Source: Pyrus communis
Lineage: Eukaryota; Streptophyta; Magnoliopsida; Rosales; Rosaceae
DNA: 64,000 bases
Direction of reading: 5' to 3'
Assembly (NCBI RefSeq): GCF_963583255.1
Contig: NC_084813.1
Location: forward strand, 21,446,002-21,510,001
This document shows, in pieces, positions 32,970-44,069 of the stretch (its first letter is position 1; every line of letters begins with the position of its first letter). Under the pieces are notes generated by a model. That model saw nothing but the letters and a program-made list of their open reading frames with translations, was not told where the DNA came from and did no database searches. The translations under genes and the position numbers were made by a program.

Positions 32970-35335
32970 GGCCTGCAAAAAATGTTTCTTTAGGTGGAAA
33001 AAGATGGTTTGTATCTTTTATTGATGACTATTCTCGCAGATCATGGATATATATGATGAAACAAAAGGACGAGGTTCTTGACATCTACTTGGAAGGGAAG
33101 AACATGGTGGAGAACAAGATTGGAAAGAAGATTCATATACTAAGAAGTGACAATGGAGGGGAATATACCTTTGATCCTTTCTTCAAAGTGTGTAAAAAGG
33201 AAAGGATTACTTGGCATTTTAGTGTTAGACATACTCCACAGCAGAATGGGATTGCAGAGAGACTAAATAGGACCTTGCTCGAGAAAGTTCGTTGCATGCT
33301 ATCTCAAGCTAAGCTACCAAAGAGATTTTGGACAGAAGCTTTGAGCCATGCATGTCATGTGCTTAATCGACTACCATCAACAACATTAGAGGGTAGAACA
33401 CCCATTAAAGTGTGGTCTGGAGAACCTGCTCAGGACTACGATAAGCTATGAGTATTTGGATGCAATGCCTACTTTCATGTGAAGGAAAATAAATTGGATC
33501 CACAAGCCAAGAAAGCTGTCTTTATGGGATTCAATAATGGTGTGAAAGGCTTTAGACTTTGGTGTCCCGAGTTGAACAAGATTATAGTAAGTAGATATGT
33601 GACATTCAATGAAAGTCACATGAAATTGAAGGAAGATGTTCAGATGGTGGAGCTTGGAGAACAAGTAATTATGAATTCATAGCCAAGTAAAGAAGCTGTG
33701 GAAGAAGAAAGACAAGGTGATCAACTTGAACATGAAGAAAGTGATCACAAAGAAAAAACACCATTAGAAGAACTAAAGATATAAGATGATTGCATAGCCA
33801 AAAGGAAGGGAAAAAGAGACATATCCATACTTGCAAGATATAAAGATTGCATGGGTTGCATGGTATATGCATTGCCAATAATTAAGGCTGAAATTCCCAC
33901 TAATTTTGAAGAAGCAGTAAATAGTGAAGAAGATAGTAAATGGCATGATGCAATGGACGATGAAATGCTCACCCTTCACAAGAATAAGACTTAGGAATTG
34001 GTGGAGATGCCTAGAAGAAGGAAAACAATTGGCTACACATGGGTTTATGCAAAGAAGGATAGAGTGGATGACAAGAGCTTGGTAAGATTTAAAGCTAGGC
34101 TAGTGGCTAAAGGATATGCTTAGAAGGAGGGAATATATTACAATGAGATTTTTTCTCCTGTGGTTAAGCATTCCTCCATTCAAATACTACTTGCTCTAGT
34201 TGCACAATTCAACCTTGAATTGGTACAACTAGACGTGAAGACTGCATTCCTTCATGGTAATTTGGATAAAGAGATTTATATGAGACAACCCGAGGGGTAT
34301 CAAGTGAAGGGCAAAGAAGGATTGGTTTGTAAGCTTAGAAAATCTCTTTATGGTTTAAAGCAATAGCCCAGGTAGTGGTATTTAAGATTTGACAAGTTTA
34401 TGAAGGGTCAAGACTATACAAGAAGTCACTATGATCACTGTGTTTATCACAAAAAGTTGAAAGATGGTTCGTTCGTGTACTTGTTAATTTATGTGGACGA
34501 CATGCTCATAGCCTTAAGCAATATTTCAGAGATAGAAAAGTTGAAGGAGCAAATGAGAAGGGAGTTTGAAATGAAGGATCTCGGTGAGGCCAAGAAAATA
34601 TTGGGAATGGAGATCACAAAAGATAGACAAAAAGGTTTGGTGTGTTTGTCTCAGAAGCAATATCTTGAGAAGTTATTACAAAAGTTTGGAGTAACAAAAG
34701 CCATTAAGCCTGTAGGAATTCCATTAGGTCCTCACTTCAAGTTGAGTAGTCAACAATGTCCCAAAACTAATGAAGAAAAGATGAAGATGGAGATGAAGAT
34801 GGATGGTATTCCATATGCTAATTTGGTTGGAGGATTAATGTATGTTATGGTGCGTACTCGTCTTGATATAGCACACGCAGCTGGAATTGTTAGTAAATCC
34901 ATGCATAATCCTAGAAGAGAGCATTGAAATGTTGCTAAGTAGATACTAAGGTATTAACATGGAACAAGGGACAAAGATATTTGTTTTGAAAGATGTGATG
35001 AAGGAATTGATGAGTTCCTAGTTGGATATGCGGACTCAGACTTTGTTGGAGACTTAGACAAGAGAAGATCGATGACTGGGTATGTGTTTACTATGGCAAA
35101 GGGTCCTATATGCTGGAGATCAATATTACAACCAACGGTGGCACTATCAACCACACAAGAAAAGTACATGGCGATCGTTGAAGCTATCAAAGAAGCAATG
35201 TGGACTCTTGGGTTGTTAGGAGACTTAGGTGTAGAACAACACAAGTTGAATGTATATTATGACAACAAAAGAGTAATTTATTTGGCCAGATATCAGGTAC
35301 ATCATACTAGGACTAAGCACATTGATATATAATAT
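32970..35335 (+). pseudogene. copia integrase, reverse transcriptase and RNase H remnant
   Basis: Resumes the copia frame after the nested insert. Integrase core with RSDNGGEY and HTPQQNGIAERLNR (33140-33270), a stop at 33449, then PQAKKAVFMGF. Reverse transcriptase from about 34010: FKARLVAKGY, DVKTAFLHGNL, SLYGLKQ, and the catalytic LLIYVDDMLIA (about 34485-34515). RNase H: RRSMTGYVF, ALSTTQEKYMA, HHTRTKHID. Stops occur at 33449, 33680, 34123, 34365 and 34925, among others. Confidence 0.9.
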
Positions 35336-35551
35336 CATTTTGTGAGAGAAGTGGTAGTTGAAGGTGAGATTCGTCTAAATAAGGTTGCTACAGAAGATAA
35401 TCCAACTGATATGTTGACAAATGTGGTTAATGCAGCTAAGTTCAAGCACTGCTTGGACTTGGTGTAGTTGAAGCAAGTTTGATCTTGCGATATGGTGGAG
35501 CAACGGAAGTTGTTGGATGCCTCGTTATGGATTTCATGCCAAGGTGGAGAT

Positions 35552-35913
35552 TGTTGGATTTGGCATTAAAACAACATGCCTAAACTAAAAAGGATTAGGA
35601 TATCTTGGACACAAGATACTTGGATTTGTGTTTCCTAGTTAGTTTAGGATTTGGTTTCCTATATTCTAGGGACTTTGTGTAAACCTGTGACATTTATTAG
35701 TATAAATAGATGGATGTGAGATAGAGTTTGGTGTGTGAGAGTTTTTGAGAGGCATAAGTTTGTATACTTGAGAACACTTTGTGTTTGTGAGTTCTCTTGT
35801 ATTTTTTGGTAATCAATAAAGCTTCCGTTGTTAAAGAGGTGCTCCTATATTGGAGGAATTCTGAAATCGTTGTGTTTTGTTTGTTGCTTGATTGGTTTTT
35901 AGTTTAATTTACA
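35552..35913 (+). repeat. copia 3' LTR
   Basis: 362 bp, TGTTGG...TTTACA, pairing with 23312-23691. Confidence 0.92.
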
Positions 35914-36126
35914 TTTCTATGGACTCTCTCCACCTCATGTTTTTTTGCATAATGTTTATTAATGTTGGCATGGATATTGTTAAACTGAGATGGCTGAGAG
36001 TTCATGAAAAGTCTCACTTTTAAGGGAGCTGCTTTGCATTTCTCTTTCAAGACACTAAGATTCGACAATCAATTTTTTCAGTCATAATTTTTGGGAGGAC
36101 GAAGATGCACGATTCAAAAGCAGCTC

Positions 36127-38687
36127 TTATTCCTCGTTATAGTTCGCTTGTAATGATTCGTCTTTCAACAACTTACGGCTAAGTACATTTAGCAATGCCC
36201 TCGAATATTGACGAGAAGCCATTTTCCAGTCCATGCCAGTTTTCATCATTCCTTTAAACTCTCCAAAACTTATTCGCCCATCCTAATAAAACACAGACCA
36301 AAATAATTAAATAAATCTGCAAGTACACTACTACGATACCAACTTAAATCTTCATTTTCTGGACAGCATCATACGGTATTCGCAGATTGTTACGACCCTA
36401 ATCCTAAATCCTAAATTCGAAAACTTGTGTTAGTAATATCAGATAGCAGAAAACTTAAGTTGGTACTGATAGTATAAATCAGAAAGCAATCAAGTTGGTA
36501 AATTTGTAAGAAATGAAAAGGATATTCTTAAAAATTAATTACCTTGTCCAAGTTAACATCGAATATGATGTCTTGGATAACCTGCTCATTAGCCGGACCA
36601 AGTGTGTCATTGAGCAAGGCTTCTCTCAACTCCTCGAACTCAATATATCCGCTGTTATTCTTGTCAAAATAGCCAAAAGCTTGATGGAGAAATTCATCGC
36701 TGTCTATCTTTTTTAAGTGAACAGACACCATAACGAACTCCTCGCAGCTCAGTGTGCCATTTCCATCAGCATCCGCCTTTTGAATATGTACAAAGAGATT
36801 GTTAATTAGATATGGTAAAGGAAAAGAGAAATCGAAAGACAGAAAGGCGTCAAGCAAAATAAACTCACAGCATCCAACAACATATGCACATCAGGATCAG
36901 CAACATTGTGTCCGATCTTCACAAGACCATCTCGAAGTTCTTCAAAAGTCAAGTTTCCGTTGTTGTCAATGTCCATCATTTCGAATATCTGTCTGATTCC
37001 ATCTATTTGATCCTCTGGCAAGTTATCCGCCACCACCTGAAGTTATGAATTATTCAACAGTTAACAATGATTGTGAAAGAATCAAAGAACCACCTTTAAC
37101 AATTAGTGAAAGAAAAGAGATTCGGGAAGTTGCATACTCTACGAACTTTCTTCTTGAACTTATTCATTAACGAGAACTGCTTGATCCTTAATGTGACATT
37201 TTCTCCCAGAGGAACATTAGGAACTTGATTTGTATTTCGTATCCACGGATGATCTTCATGTAAAATGATAGGGAATGGTTAGTACAATTTTTATGTAGTC
37301 AACTTCAGAACAACAAATGCACTTTTGAAGACATGGACATGTTAAGTGAAAGAAAGACAGACGTTGTATCCGACATTTTTTGCTCAAGCATGTGCAAAAA
37401 TATACATACCGAGGACTTCTTCAACTGTGAGCCTGTTGTGAGGGTTTGGATCAAGCATGCACCTCACTAGTTCTTTTGCTTCCTCTGAAACCTGTTTCCA
37501 TGTCTCCTTCTCGAAATCTATGGTACCCCGAACAATAGCCTGTGCAATTCCTTCCTCAGATTCTGCACTAGGTATAAACCGAACATTAGAAAGCATTCTC
37601 GAAAACATTATCTTCACTCATTTTTTGCATATCATATGCACTGAAGTTAATCAGATTCCTGAGAAGAGAAAAATTCAACCACAATACAAATTTAAAATGA
37701 ATTTACCTGCCCAAAATGGAGGCACTCCACAAAGTAGGATGTATAGGATAACCCCTGCACTCCAAACATCAATTTCCGATCCATAATTACGCCGTAGCAC
37801 CTCCGGAGCCATGTAATATGGACTTCCAACAATTTCAGTGAATCTCTGACCTACCAAAATATTGGCAAGATTCGAAACGAGCAAAATTAAAAAAAGCCAT
37901 AAGAACGCGAATAAAAGAGAGGTCATGTTTTGGAAGATACCTGTTTCGAAAAATATGGAAAGGCCAAAATCAATTGCCTTCAATTGTGCATTTTCACTAC
38001 TATCTGCAAAAAGGAAATTCTCCGGTTTCATGTTTACTCCATGCTTGTGGCATACCTGCAAAAATCAATAACAATCAATTAGATAAAACACCCCGACAAC
38101 TATAAGTTTTATAATATAAAATAAAAACTTAGAGCGAACGGAACTCAAATTATACCTGGCAAACCTCAAGCATTGTCCTGGTAACATTGGCTGCAGCGCG
38201 CTCCGTGTAATGCCCTTTGGCCACAATCCTATCAAAGAGCTCGCCGCCTTCGCAAAGCTCCATGACAAGATAAACTGCCTCCCTATCCTCATAAGCCTCC
38301 TTGAAGCAGACAATAGTCAGATGCTTAGGCAAACGACGCATGATTCTCAGCCTCCCTCCTTACATCCTCGACATCTATCTCCGTATTCAGCTTGCTCTTC
38401 GATATGGTCTTGCACGCAAAAGGCTCCCCCGTCTCCCTGTGGACGCATCTGTAAGTGATTCCAAACTCCCCTCGCCCTAATTCCTTGCCAAATAGGTACT
38501 TGCCGAAGGTGTCATCACCGGCAGTCTTGTCCAGCACCCATATAATACTGCGGTGATGGGGAACCGCTGCAACGGACGACTTGCGCGGTGACGAGTCATG
38601 TACACTGTTTTGAGGTAGAGGTTTGATGATGTCTCTTCGTCTGTGGTGGACACCTACTTTCGCAGGTGTGCATAAGCAGCTTCCCAT
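36127..38687 (-). pseudogene. calcium-dependent protein kinase (CDPK) gene, frameshifted and lacking HRD
   Basis: Eight exons on the minus strand: 38687-38156, 38055-37941, 37850-37707, 37562-37410, 37253-37138, 37036-36869, 36776-36543 and 36282-36127, all with GT..AG introns and about 538 codons. N-terminus MGSCLCTP (myristoylation Gly2, Cys4 and Cys6). Kinase domain: [40 protein letters not shown]. Autoinhibitory region [15 protein letters not shown]-hands [36 protein letters not shown], and a fourth starting with Asn. Two lesions: one extra base near 38344 shifts the frame after RREAE, and the catalytic loop reads HGVNMKPEN where the family has HGVMHRDLKPEN. Catalytic Asp is gone. Close to the CPK7/8/14/32 type. 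Confidence 0.88.
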
Positions 38688-38739
38688 GGGAATGAAGAAG
38701 GTGTATTTGGTCAATTATATCTGCAACATCGATCCCATG

Positions 38740-38742
<3 letters not shown>

Positions 38743-38784
<42 letters not shown>
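38743..38784. repeat. (AG)n microsatellite upstream of the CDPK
   Basis: About 21 AG units, 56 bp upstream of the CDPK start on the minus strand, so (CT)n in its leader. Confidence 0.9.
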
Positions 38785-38787
<3 letters not shown>

Positions 38788-38929
38788 TTGAATAGGGACA
38801 CTAATTTTGGGAAATGTTTGCGTCTGGGAATAGTTTTGAAGAACAGTTGGTATTGGTTTTAAGGCGTCCCGCCATTTTCTTAGGGTTGTTTTGTCAGTCA
38901 CACTTGACGGCAAAACTTTACTGTCGTTA

Positions 38930-39400
38930 GGTATATCCCGTTATCAGTCTGTCATTTGGAAGGCCTGCAAACTAACGCCGTCAAGCCAAATCAAGTGTGA
39001 TCTTAGATGGATGACAAAGATAGATGACAATGGTCAAATGTGGTCGTTGCTTGGTATTTTGTTAAGCAAAAGCATTTGCATAGAGAAAATATAGCTTCAT
39101 AACCATCACCAGCTTACTTTGCTTGGTATTTTGAGATAGGTCGCAATTGTTTGACTTATTTTCTTTCATTTTATTGCTCCGCCTTCTTCTCTTCCGCTGC
39201 TGTATTCCCTCGCACCTATGCAGCGAGCGTTTTCTTCTATTTTATTGTGTCGTTGATTCCAGCCATGGGTATCAAAGCTCAAATGGAGACAAGCCAAAAG
39301 CCTCCGGTCCTTTTTTTATTTACATTCTCGTCTCCAATGAGGACAATTGTTGTACTTGGTGCAGATCGGTTTTTTACACCCAATGAGGTCAACAAAACAT
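38930..39400. other. spacer between CDPK and the GT14 fragment
   Basis: No recognised gene. An open stretch (39151-39441, plus) has no family resemblance I can see. Confidence 0.35.
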
Positions 39401-39404
39401 CTCA

Positions 39405-40250
39405 AGATATATTGATTTCTCGGATGACACACCGCGCTTAAAGTCCTCATCATCCTATGACTCAAACTTTGTATAAGGTGGCTTAGTTTCGCAACCCCCA
39501 TCGGTGTCCAATGATCTTTTCAAATCAGACTCCACAAAAATCACAAAATACCCACTTGAGTCATTTGATTATGAGAATGGCAATTTCTCTCCGCCATGTA
39601 GGGCCGTAAAGAGCCCAGAAATGGCGGTCAGGGAGAGGGTAACGAATATGATAAAGCTAGCATAGAATAGAATAAACCCAAATCCCATCACCAATCACCC
39701 TTGCTGAGTGATGATGATTCACATACCTCCTCCATATACTCATCTACTGGTACCTGTCCAAAAAATGATTCGGCTTAAGACAATCTCCAAATAAGATGTC
39801 AAATATGCCAAATAGGATTAAAAGATATTCAAGTGTTCTCCAATGGATACGTCATATATGATGTGGCATGTGAGTCATTTAACTTCTTGCTTTCTAGCTA
39901 CCTTTTTTTACCGCAAACAAAGAAGGAATAAGATATATTTAATTTAATTTTTTAATGCATAGGTCCCATAAACAACCAATAGAATACAAACTAAAACTAA
40001 TTTTGATTATTTTTTAATAGTTAATGTAATTCTAGGCCCAATAAAATAATAAAATAAATATTTGACATATCTGTTGGAAAAGAAGAAGATTTAGCACTTG
40101 CATTCAATTTGTCACATCATCCATCAAATAAAATTTTGACATACTATATTTGACATATCCTTTGGAGATGCTCTTAAAACCTAAAAACTTTATCAGCTTA
40201 GAAACCTAGAAAGGTTACCAAAACCTACAAATCTTCTTAAGATTCTAAAC
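39405..40250 (-). pseudogene. truncated copy of GT14 5' end, split by a MITE
   Basis: Minus-strand sequence matches the GT14 gene at 20021-20500: leader, start region, membrane anchor, stem, and the block up to YHPRNQYIL (here SHRMMRTLSAVCHPRNQYIL), where homology stops abruptly at about 39405. The leader continues at 40177-40250 after a MITE (39778-40173). The start region and stem have indels, so no frame spans it. It is a duplicated gene fragment, about 19 kb from its intact relative. Confidence 0.85.
39778..40173. mobile_element. Tourist-like MITE inside the GT14 fragment
   Basis: The left end AGACAATCTCCAAATAAG and the reverse complement of the right end AGAGCATCTCCAAAGGAT are inverted repeats. 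TTA/TTAA flanks both sides. The intact GT14 leader, which reads CGGCTTAGAACCC without a gap, shows the empty site. Non-coding. Confidence 0.7.
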
Positions 40251-40282
40251 TTAATACTAAACAATAATAGAGATGAGCCACT

Positions 40283-40376
40283 TATTACTATGCTTTAGTA
40301 GTATTCTTTTTCACTTGTTAGTAATATATCTTATATTTGATTCTCGCCAAAGGCGAATTTGAACAACATATTGCTG
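40283..40376 (+). mobile_element. SINE family 2, 5' part
   Basis: Matches the head of family 2: GCCACTTATTACTATGC, CTTTTTCACTTG, TTTGATTCTCGCCAAAGGCG and GAACAACATATTGCT. The 3' half and tail are missing. Confidence 0.6.
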
Positions 40377-40801
40377 AGACAATGTGAAGGTAAAAGAGTA
40401 CCACATTGGTGAAAGGAGAAACCTTGTAAGGGTTTATAAAGGTTGGGCTACTCTTTATATTGCTAATTGATTTTATGGTAAAACCTCAACTTTCTTCATG
40501 GTCACAGAGCAGGTTGTCTCGTGTCACGTGTGAAGCTGAACAGCCACACGTGCTCCACCCGTTGTGTTGCCCACATGTTAAGGCTTGAAAATTCGCCACA
40601 TGTGAAAGGGCGTGTTAAGAAAAACAATAATAGTGAGAGATAGTATTTCATTTCTTTTGCTATGCAGGGATGCACCCTATAGGCGACACTGTTTGCAGAA
40701 GGCTAGTTTTTGTTTTTGGGCTCAAACTTGTGTTTGGACCCCCGCATTGTGTATTTTTGGGTCCATTTCTTCTGCTATGTATCTTGAATTTGGACCCCTT
40801 A

Positions 40802-41569
40802 GACCAACTCCAACCTTTGGAGTAAATCCTTAATTTTCCCTTCGACTCCCCACTTTCATTCCAACCCTTGTTCTATAATTGGATTACGTGTTAGAACCTA
40901 AAAAAAAAAAAAACTCAAATACTAGCTAAGATTTAGCCCAAAATTAGTGGTGGGGCCCACATGTGAAAGTGGAAAACCTGATGTGAAGCCTAAACTCCCA
41001 AAAACCACTCTCGAAAGCGCCAAACACACTAGCCATAGCACCAGCAGGACCCCTTCCACGTGGGCATGTCCCCTGTGTGTTAGTAGCCATAATAGCCTAA
41101 CGGCTGGTTTTTGTGATCCAATGGCCACATTTAAATGGGGCGTTGGTTGATCCAACGGTCCACGTTCAAATTTCTTTCTTTTTTTAATTTTTTAATATTT
41201 ATATATTTATTGAATCCAACGGTTGAGATCAAATATAATCAAATCTAACGACCCAAATTTAAATCCAATGGCTAAAATAATTTAAAAAAAAATTATTTAA
41301 CTCAAAATTCATCCAAATTTAATGGTTTTTCAATATTTATCGAAATTTAAATATTTTAGATTAAAATATTCATAAAATTAATTTATGATAGTCTACATAA
41401 TTTTTTTTAAGTTAATTTAGAAAAAAAAATTAGCCTAAATTCATTCTTTAATAATATGGGGCTAAAATTTTAGGTCATGAGAGTTGGAGCAGAAAATCTA
41501 TTTCTTGGTTAAAACCTAAAATTTCTAAGCTAAAAATTTTAAGTTTTACTTCAAAGGTTGAAGATGGTC
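40802..41569. mobile_element. PIF/Harbinger-like non-autonomous element with TTA TSD
   Basis: 768 bp. The left end GACCAACTCCAACCTTTGG and the reverse complement of the right end GACCATCTTCAACCTTTGA are inverted repeats of about 25-30 bp. TTA flanks both sides exactly (40799-40801 and 41570-41572). The interior has repeated phrases like AATCCAACGG and AATCTAACGAC and no coding capacity. Confidence 0.75.
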
Positions 41570-41754
41570 TTATGTTAGTTGTTTGTTGATAATAAAGACT
41601 TTACCTTTGTCAAAAAAATAAAAAAAAACATAATTAGGATTGATTAATGGGAGAGATTTTTTTTGTCGATAAAAGATATTTAAACAATTAATCAAATAAA
41701 TGAAAGACGTTTTTTTTTTTTTTTAGTCAAACGATAGATTTTGTTGGATTAGAT

Positions 41755-41925
41755 TTTTTTTTTTTTTTGAACAAATGATATATCTACACTAAAGGGAGGT
41801 GGTAGGCTTAACCTCACAATGAGTTAGCAATAATGTGGTTTAAATTTGTCTTTGGCGAAAATCCAACATAAGACATCTCACTTACAAGTGAAAAGGAATA
41901 CTACTAGACTGTATTACTAAGTGGC
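41755..41925 (-). mobile_element. SINE family 2, full-length copy
   Basis: 171 bp on the minus strand with a T-run (A tail) at 41755-41768. It is flanked by TTGTTGGATTAGAT (41741-41754) and TTGTTAGATTAGAT (41926-41939), a 14-bp TSD with one mismatch. The body matches 603-770. Confidence 0.78.
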
Positions 41926-42243
41926 TTGTTAGATTAGATATTAGATTAACTACTAACAAGATTTGAACTCAAACCATCATACAATAGCTTAATTCATTTC
42001 TACTACTGTAATAAAAGGGACATTTAAACGTTGACTTCATGATGAATATGGTCATAGAGTACGGTTCTTTTTCGGGGATAGATGGTACGAGTAGCAGGCA
42101 GCAGGCAGTAGAGGAAGGAGACACGGTATTAGACCTCAGCAGACCTCTTAACTTTAGGTACTCCGACACTGACATTCAACAACAGAAACCCTATAACATT
42201 ACCCTCTGTGTATATATGTCTACTATCTACACGGATATGTGCA

Positions 42244-42248
<5 letters not shown>

Positions 42249-42278
<30 letters not shown>
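42249..42278. repeat. (AT)n microsatellite
   Basis: About 15 AT units in the intergenic desert. Confidence 0.9.
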
Positions 42279-42282
<4 letters not shown>

Positions 42283-44003
42283 TATGTTTAGAGTTTACGT
42301 CCCAAGTTGCCCTCCATCTCATGCAGTGTTAAACACGACTCACGAACCATGACCATCAGAAATGGATTAGAAAGTTTTGTGGGCTCATTTCTTAACAAAC
42401 TTCTTTGCCACATGACAATTTAGGGTTTAGTTACGGATTTGTCAATATCGGTAATACATGACAATTAGTTAATGGCATGTTATCTGTCAATATTATCGGT
42501 TACTTTACTTGCACTAGCAGTGGTAACACTTTGTCTTAGCAACCTCTGTAATCTTGGAAAGCTTTGTAGAATAATCTTTACTAATGTATGTATGTATGGG
42601 TCAGATACATTGACATCAACCAAAACATTGGGTTTTGTGCAGTTTTACACCGTACCATACCTGAAAGCCCCACTTCAATAGAGAGACGCTGACAATGCCT
42701 GAGACATATATTTTAAAGACCAAACGAATCACTCTTTTTTTCTTATGTATGTACAACAATTCGTATTTGAGGATTTTTCTGGATGGACCGACTCGTACTA
42801 TGGTCCAGGATTTTTAATTGTGAGATTCTCAATCGTGGACATCATCGTTACGGATTCAACGATTAAGAATTTTAGACTATGACAAGAACCATTCTACTAG
42901 AAAGTTTTCAATATATTTTTGCTTCATTATCAATTTCATGGTTTCAATGTTATTAAGCTATATTGATTCAAACATAAAAAGGTAAGTCTATCAACCTAAA
43001 TGGCAATTACAATCCTCTTTTAACTAAATTACTGATTAATGCAGTACAACAAGGATTTTTTTTTTTTTTTCTCAAATAGAAAAAGATTAGACGAGATTAG
43101 CTCTTTGGTAATGATCATGTGCAAGACACTTACCTTTCTCGCAAAGAGGTGAGGACCATTACACCGAAAAACTCCCTGCCCATAAGGAATAATTGTTATA
43201 TACAAGCACAACACAGAATATATATATATATATATGATTATATTCTTATGAATTTTTTGTGGTAGTAACCAACCTAGGTTTTGGCCATATGGATGACCTA
43301 GAATTCTGTTGTTTTTTTGCATCTCATGTTTGTAAATAGTAAAATAAAGCTCTCTTTCTAGGAGTTAGGTGGTTAGTAGGCACCGCCGGAGGTCAGTATA
43401 TATAAGCTGGCAGATTTGGACCAAAAAGAGAAGAAGTTTTGGATTTGCCAATCAAAGTCTAGTTACCAGACAAAAAATGTTACATAACATTAAGAAAAAG
43501 ACCCAAATGCATGAATGTGAATGAAAGTTGACTACGGCACAAGAATACATATATAGGTTAGGTATGAGAATACATGCTTGCGACACATATTTTGACATAC
43601 GTTTTGGTGGAATTCACTTAGTAATATTTCAAACACATTTTGACATACACTTTTTTGGGACCCACTCAGTAATATTTCGACGATCAAACCGTCTACCTTT
43701 TATGTCTTACCTTAAAGGTCATGTACAAAAAATCACCCAAATCCGAAAACCATATATCGTTGGATTAAATTTAGTGTTCCTTTGTAGAACCGTATTCGTT
43801 TGTTTTTTTTACTACGAATAAATGTATTTATGATTTTGGATTTGTCTAATTTTTGTAAGGATGATCTATGAATAATGTACTAAAATATAGACAATTCGGA
43901 TTGTTAAACACATTACAAAGTGAGCCGTACAAAGTAAATGTTAAAATATATATCAAAACATGCATCTCCGAATCCTAACTCATGTATACTATATCAACTA
44001 TGT

Positions 44004-44069
44004 ATGTATGTCTATAATCTATATAATTCATTTCAAATGTATGTCTATAATCTATATAATTCATTTCAA
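44004..44069. repeat. ~33-bp tandem duplication
   Basis: The phrase ATGTCTATAATCTATATAAT followed by TCATTTCAA occurs twice back to back. Confidence 0.85.

Larger units (their letters stand above)
23312..35913 (+). mobile_element. Ty1/copia LTR retrotransposon, defective, split by a gypsy element
   Basis: Total span 12.6 kb, about 4.6 kb without the nested insert. 5' LTR 23312-23691, primer-binding site at 23697, gag from 23742, protease relic, gag-pre-integrase (LWHMRLGHVGEKTLQGL near 24724), integrase, reverse transcriptase and RNase H. The order integrase before reverse transcriptase marks Ty1/copia. The 3' LTR is 35552-35913, preceded by the purine tract AAGGTGGAGAT. Flanks are TCTCT and TTTCT, a 5-bp TSD with one mismatch. 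Stops in gag-pol and LTR divergence mean it cannot move by itself. Confidence 0.92.
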
